Both the position numbers and the translations under genes were made by a program. Positions 63,448 to 64,000 of a DNA stretch of 64,000 bases are shown here, in pieces; position 1 is the stretch's first letter, and each line of letters begins with the position of its first letter. The DNA is taken from positions 2,434,134 through 2,498,133 of the forward strand of contig NZ_OY781884.1 in NCBI RefSeq assembly GCF_963677155.1. Direction: 5' to 3'. A model generated the notes under the pieces. It searched no databases and was not told where the DNA came from. It worked only from the letters and a program-made list of their open reading frames with translations. The stretch comes from an uncultured Draconibacterium sp. GTDB taxonomy: Bacteria; Bacteroidota; Bacteroidia; Bacteroidales; Prolixibacteraceae.

Positions 63448-63455
63448 TATCTTTG
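63448..63455 (+). promoter_or_regulatory. Predicted -7 element upstream of the methyltransferase gene
   Basis: TATCTTTG is a full match to TAnnTTTG, about 30 bases before the ATG at 63487. No clear TTG lies at the right -33 distance, so the promoter is only half supported. Confidence 0.5.
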
Positions 63456-63486
63456 TGTGTAATCATGTGTAAGGTTGTTTAAGGAT

Positions 63487-64000
63487 ATGGAGAAATATTT
63501 GTCTATTAGTCAAGCTGCTGAAATTCTAGATGTTAGCCCGGAAACCTTAAGGCGGTGGGATAAAAATGGGAAATTTGTTAGTTCCAGACATCCAATAAAT
63601 AAATATAGGGTTTACTCCGAAGAACAAGTAATGGACTTGGTTCAGGAGATGCAATTAGAACTGCAATATCGTTCAAAGTTGTATTTGCCAGAAAACATTC
63701 ATCCTTTTTTTGAAACTAAAAATGGGAAACTGTTTAATTATGATGCAATCAAATATTTAAAACAACTCGACTCAAATTCCATTGATTTAATATTTGCTGA
63801 CCCTCCGTATAACATCAAAAAAGCTGAATGGGATACTTTTGCCAATCAAAAAGAATATGTCGATTGGAGTATGGAATGGATTTCTGAGGCTCACCGTGTT
63901 CTTAAAAAGACGGGTTCGCTTTATGTGTGTGGTTTTTCTGAAATTCTTGCTGATATAAAATGGGCTGCATCTCATTTATTTAAAGGTTGTAAATGGCTAG
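63487..64000 (+). CDS. DNA methyltransferase with N-terminal MerR-like HTH (partial, cut by window edge)
   Basis: An open frame from ATG 63487 runs past the window end with no stop (171 codons seen). Residues about 5-45 form a MerR/excisionase-type helix-turn-helix (SISQAAEILDVSPETLRRWD, then a wing, KYRVYS). From about residue 80 comes a DNA methyltransferase with catalytic motif IV, FADPPYNI, followed by EWISEAHRVLKKTGSLYV. Motif IV ahead of the SAM-binding motif is the order of the N4/N6 (beta-class) enzymes with the PF01555 fold. It may be part of a restriction-modification locus continuing to the right. The local sequence is more A+T-rich than the glycan genes, which may reflect transfer. 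Confidence 0.85.
   Translation, partial: MEKYLSISQAAEILDVSPETLRRWDKNGKFVSSRHPINKYRVYSEEQVMDLVQEMQLELQYRSKLYLPENIHPFFETKNGKLFNYDAIKYLKQLDSNSIDLIFADPPYNIKKAEWDTFANQKEYVDWSMEWISEAHRVLKKTGSLYVCGFSEILADIKWAASHLFKGCKWL

Noticed and set aside
63456-63474. ATGTGTAAGGTTGTTT before the methyltransferase as a third copy of the CTATGTGCAAG module
   Set aside because: Only the first part is similar; ATAATACTT and the -7 box are not found at the required spacing downstream.
1-64000. CRISPR arrays, tRNA or rRNA genes, insertion sequences and prophage genes
   Set aside because: I saw no regularly spaced repeats, tRNA- or rRNA-like conserved segments, transposase motifs or phage structural genes. A covariance-model search would be needed to exclude a tRNA fully.

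Overview
The window looks like a chromosome segment of a Bacteroidota bacterium. It carries three SusC/SusD pairs, many surface lipoproteins, a hybrid two-component sensor of the HTCS type, a FecI-like sigma/FecR pair, promoters with TAnnTTTG -7 boxes and no obvious Shine-Dalgarno sites. Gene content fits a plant- or algal-polysaccharide degrader of the Marinilabiliales/Prolixibacteraceae sort. That placement is inference; there is no rRNA here to test it.

Layout. (1) 1-9612: a fructan utilisation locus on the + strand: truncated sugar/H+ symporter, fructokinase, SusC, SusD, a GH32-like lipoprotein that has lost two catalytic carboxylates, and an intact GH32 fructanase. A convergent exported esterase follows (9765-10604). 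(2) 10841-30311: a promoter and cobalamin riboswitch, then a run of 14 + strand genes: TonB-dependent receptor, PepSY membrane protein, exported CbiK-type chelatase, binding protein/permease/ATPase of a FecCD-type importer, a nitrilase-superfamily amidase, CobD-like and CobT enzymes, CbiA, CbiL, and four two-domain fusion enzymes (CbiH-CbiC, CbiE-CbiT, CbiG-CbiF, CbiJ-CbiD). It joins corrinoid or metal-tetrapyrrole uptake to most of the anaerobic corrin-ring pathway. CbiB, CbiP, CobU and CobS are not in the window. (3) 30395-49227, - strand: an arabinan locus with an HTCS regulator, a two-module surface lipoprotein, SusC, SusD, three GH43 enzymes, a GH51 arabinofuranosidase and a further GH43 enzyme behind a terminator. 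(4) 49337-62788, + strand: a second glycan locus controlled by an ECF sigma/anti-sigma pair. It has a SusC with an STN signalling domain, SusD, GH29 fucosidase, a Tat-exported Cys-rich protein of unknown function, GH27 and GH127. (5) 62919-64000: a DoxX membrane protein and the start of a DNA methyltransferase with an N-terminal MerR-like helix-turn-helix, cut by the window edge.

How it works together. In each glycan locus a SusC/SusD complex imports oligosaccharides released at the surface by lipoprotein hydrolases, and periplasmic enzymes finish them. The two loci in 30-63 kb face away from a shared intergenic region near 49.3 kb and both attack L-arabinose-containing polymers (arabinan; arabinogalactan- or pectin-like side chains), each with its own regulator class.

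The observations most worth a second look are: the catalytically dead GH32 in the place of a surface glycan-binding protein; a signal-peptide CbiK inside a B12-riboswitch operon whose uptake genes match the order of haem-uptake systems; an orphan nitrilase coupled between the transporter and CobD; an 81-bp promoter module duplicated without gaps in front of the Tat protein and the GH27 gene; and hairpins at the gene junctions of the sus operons.
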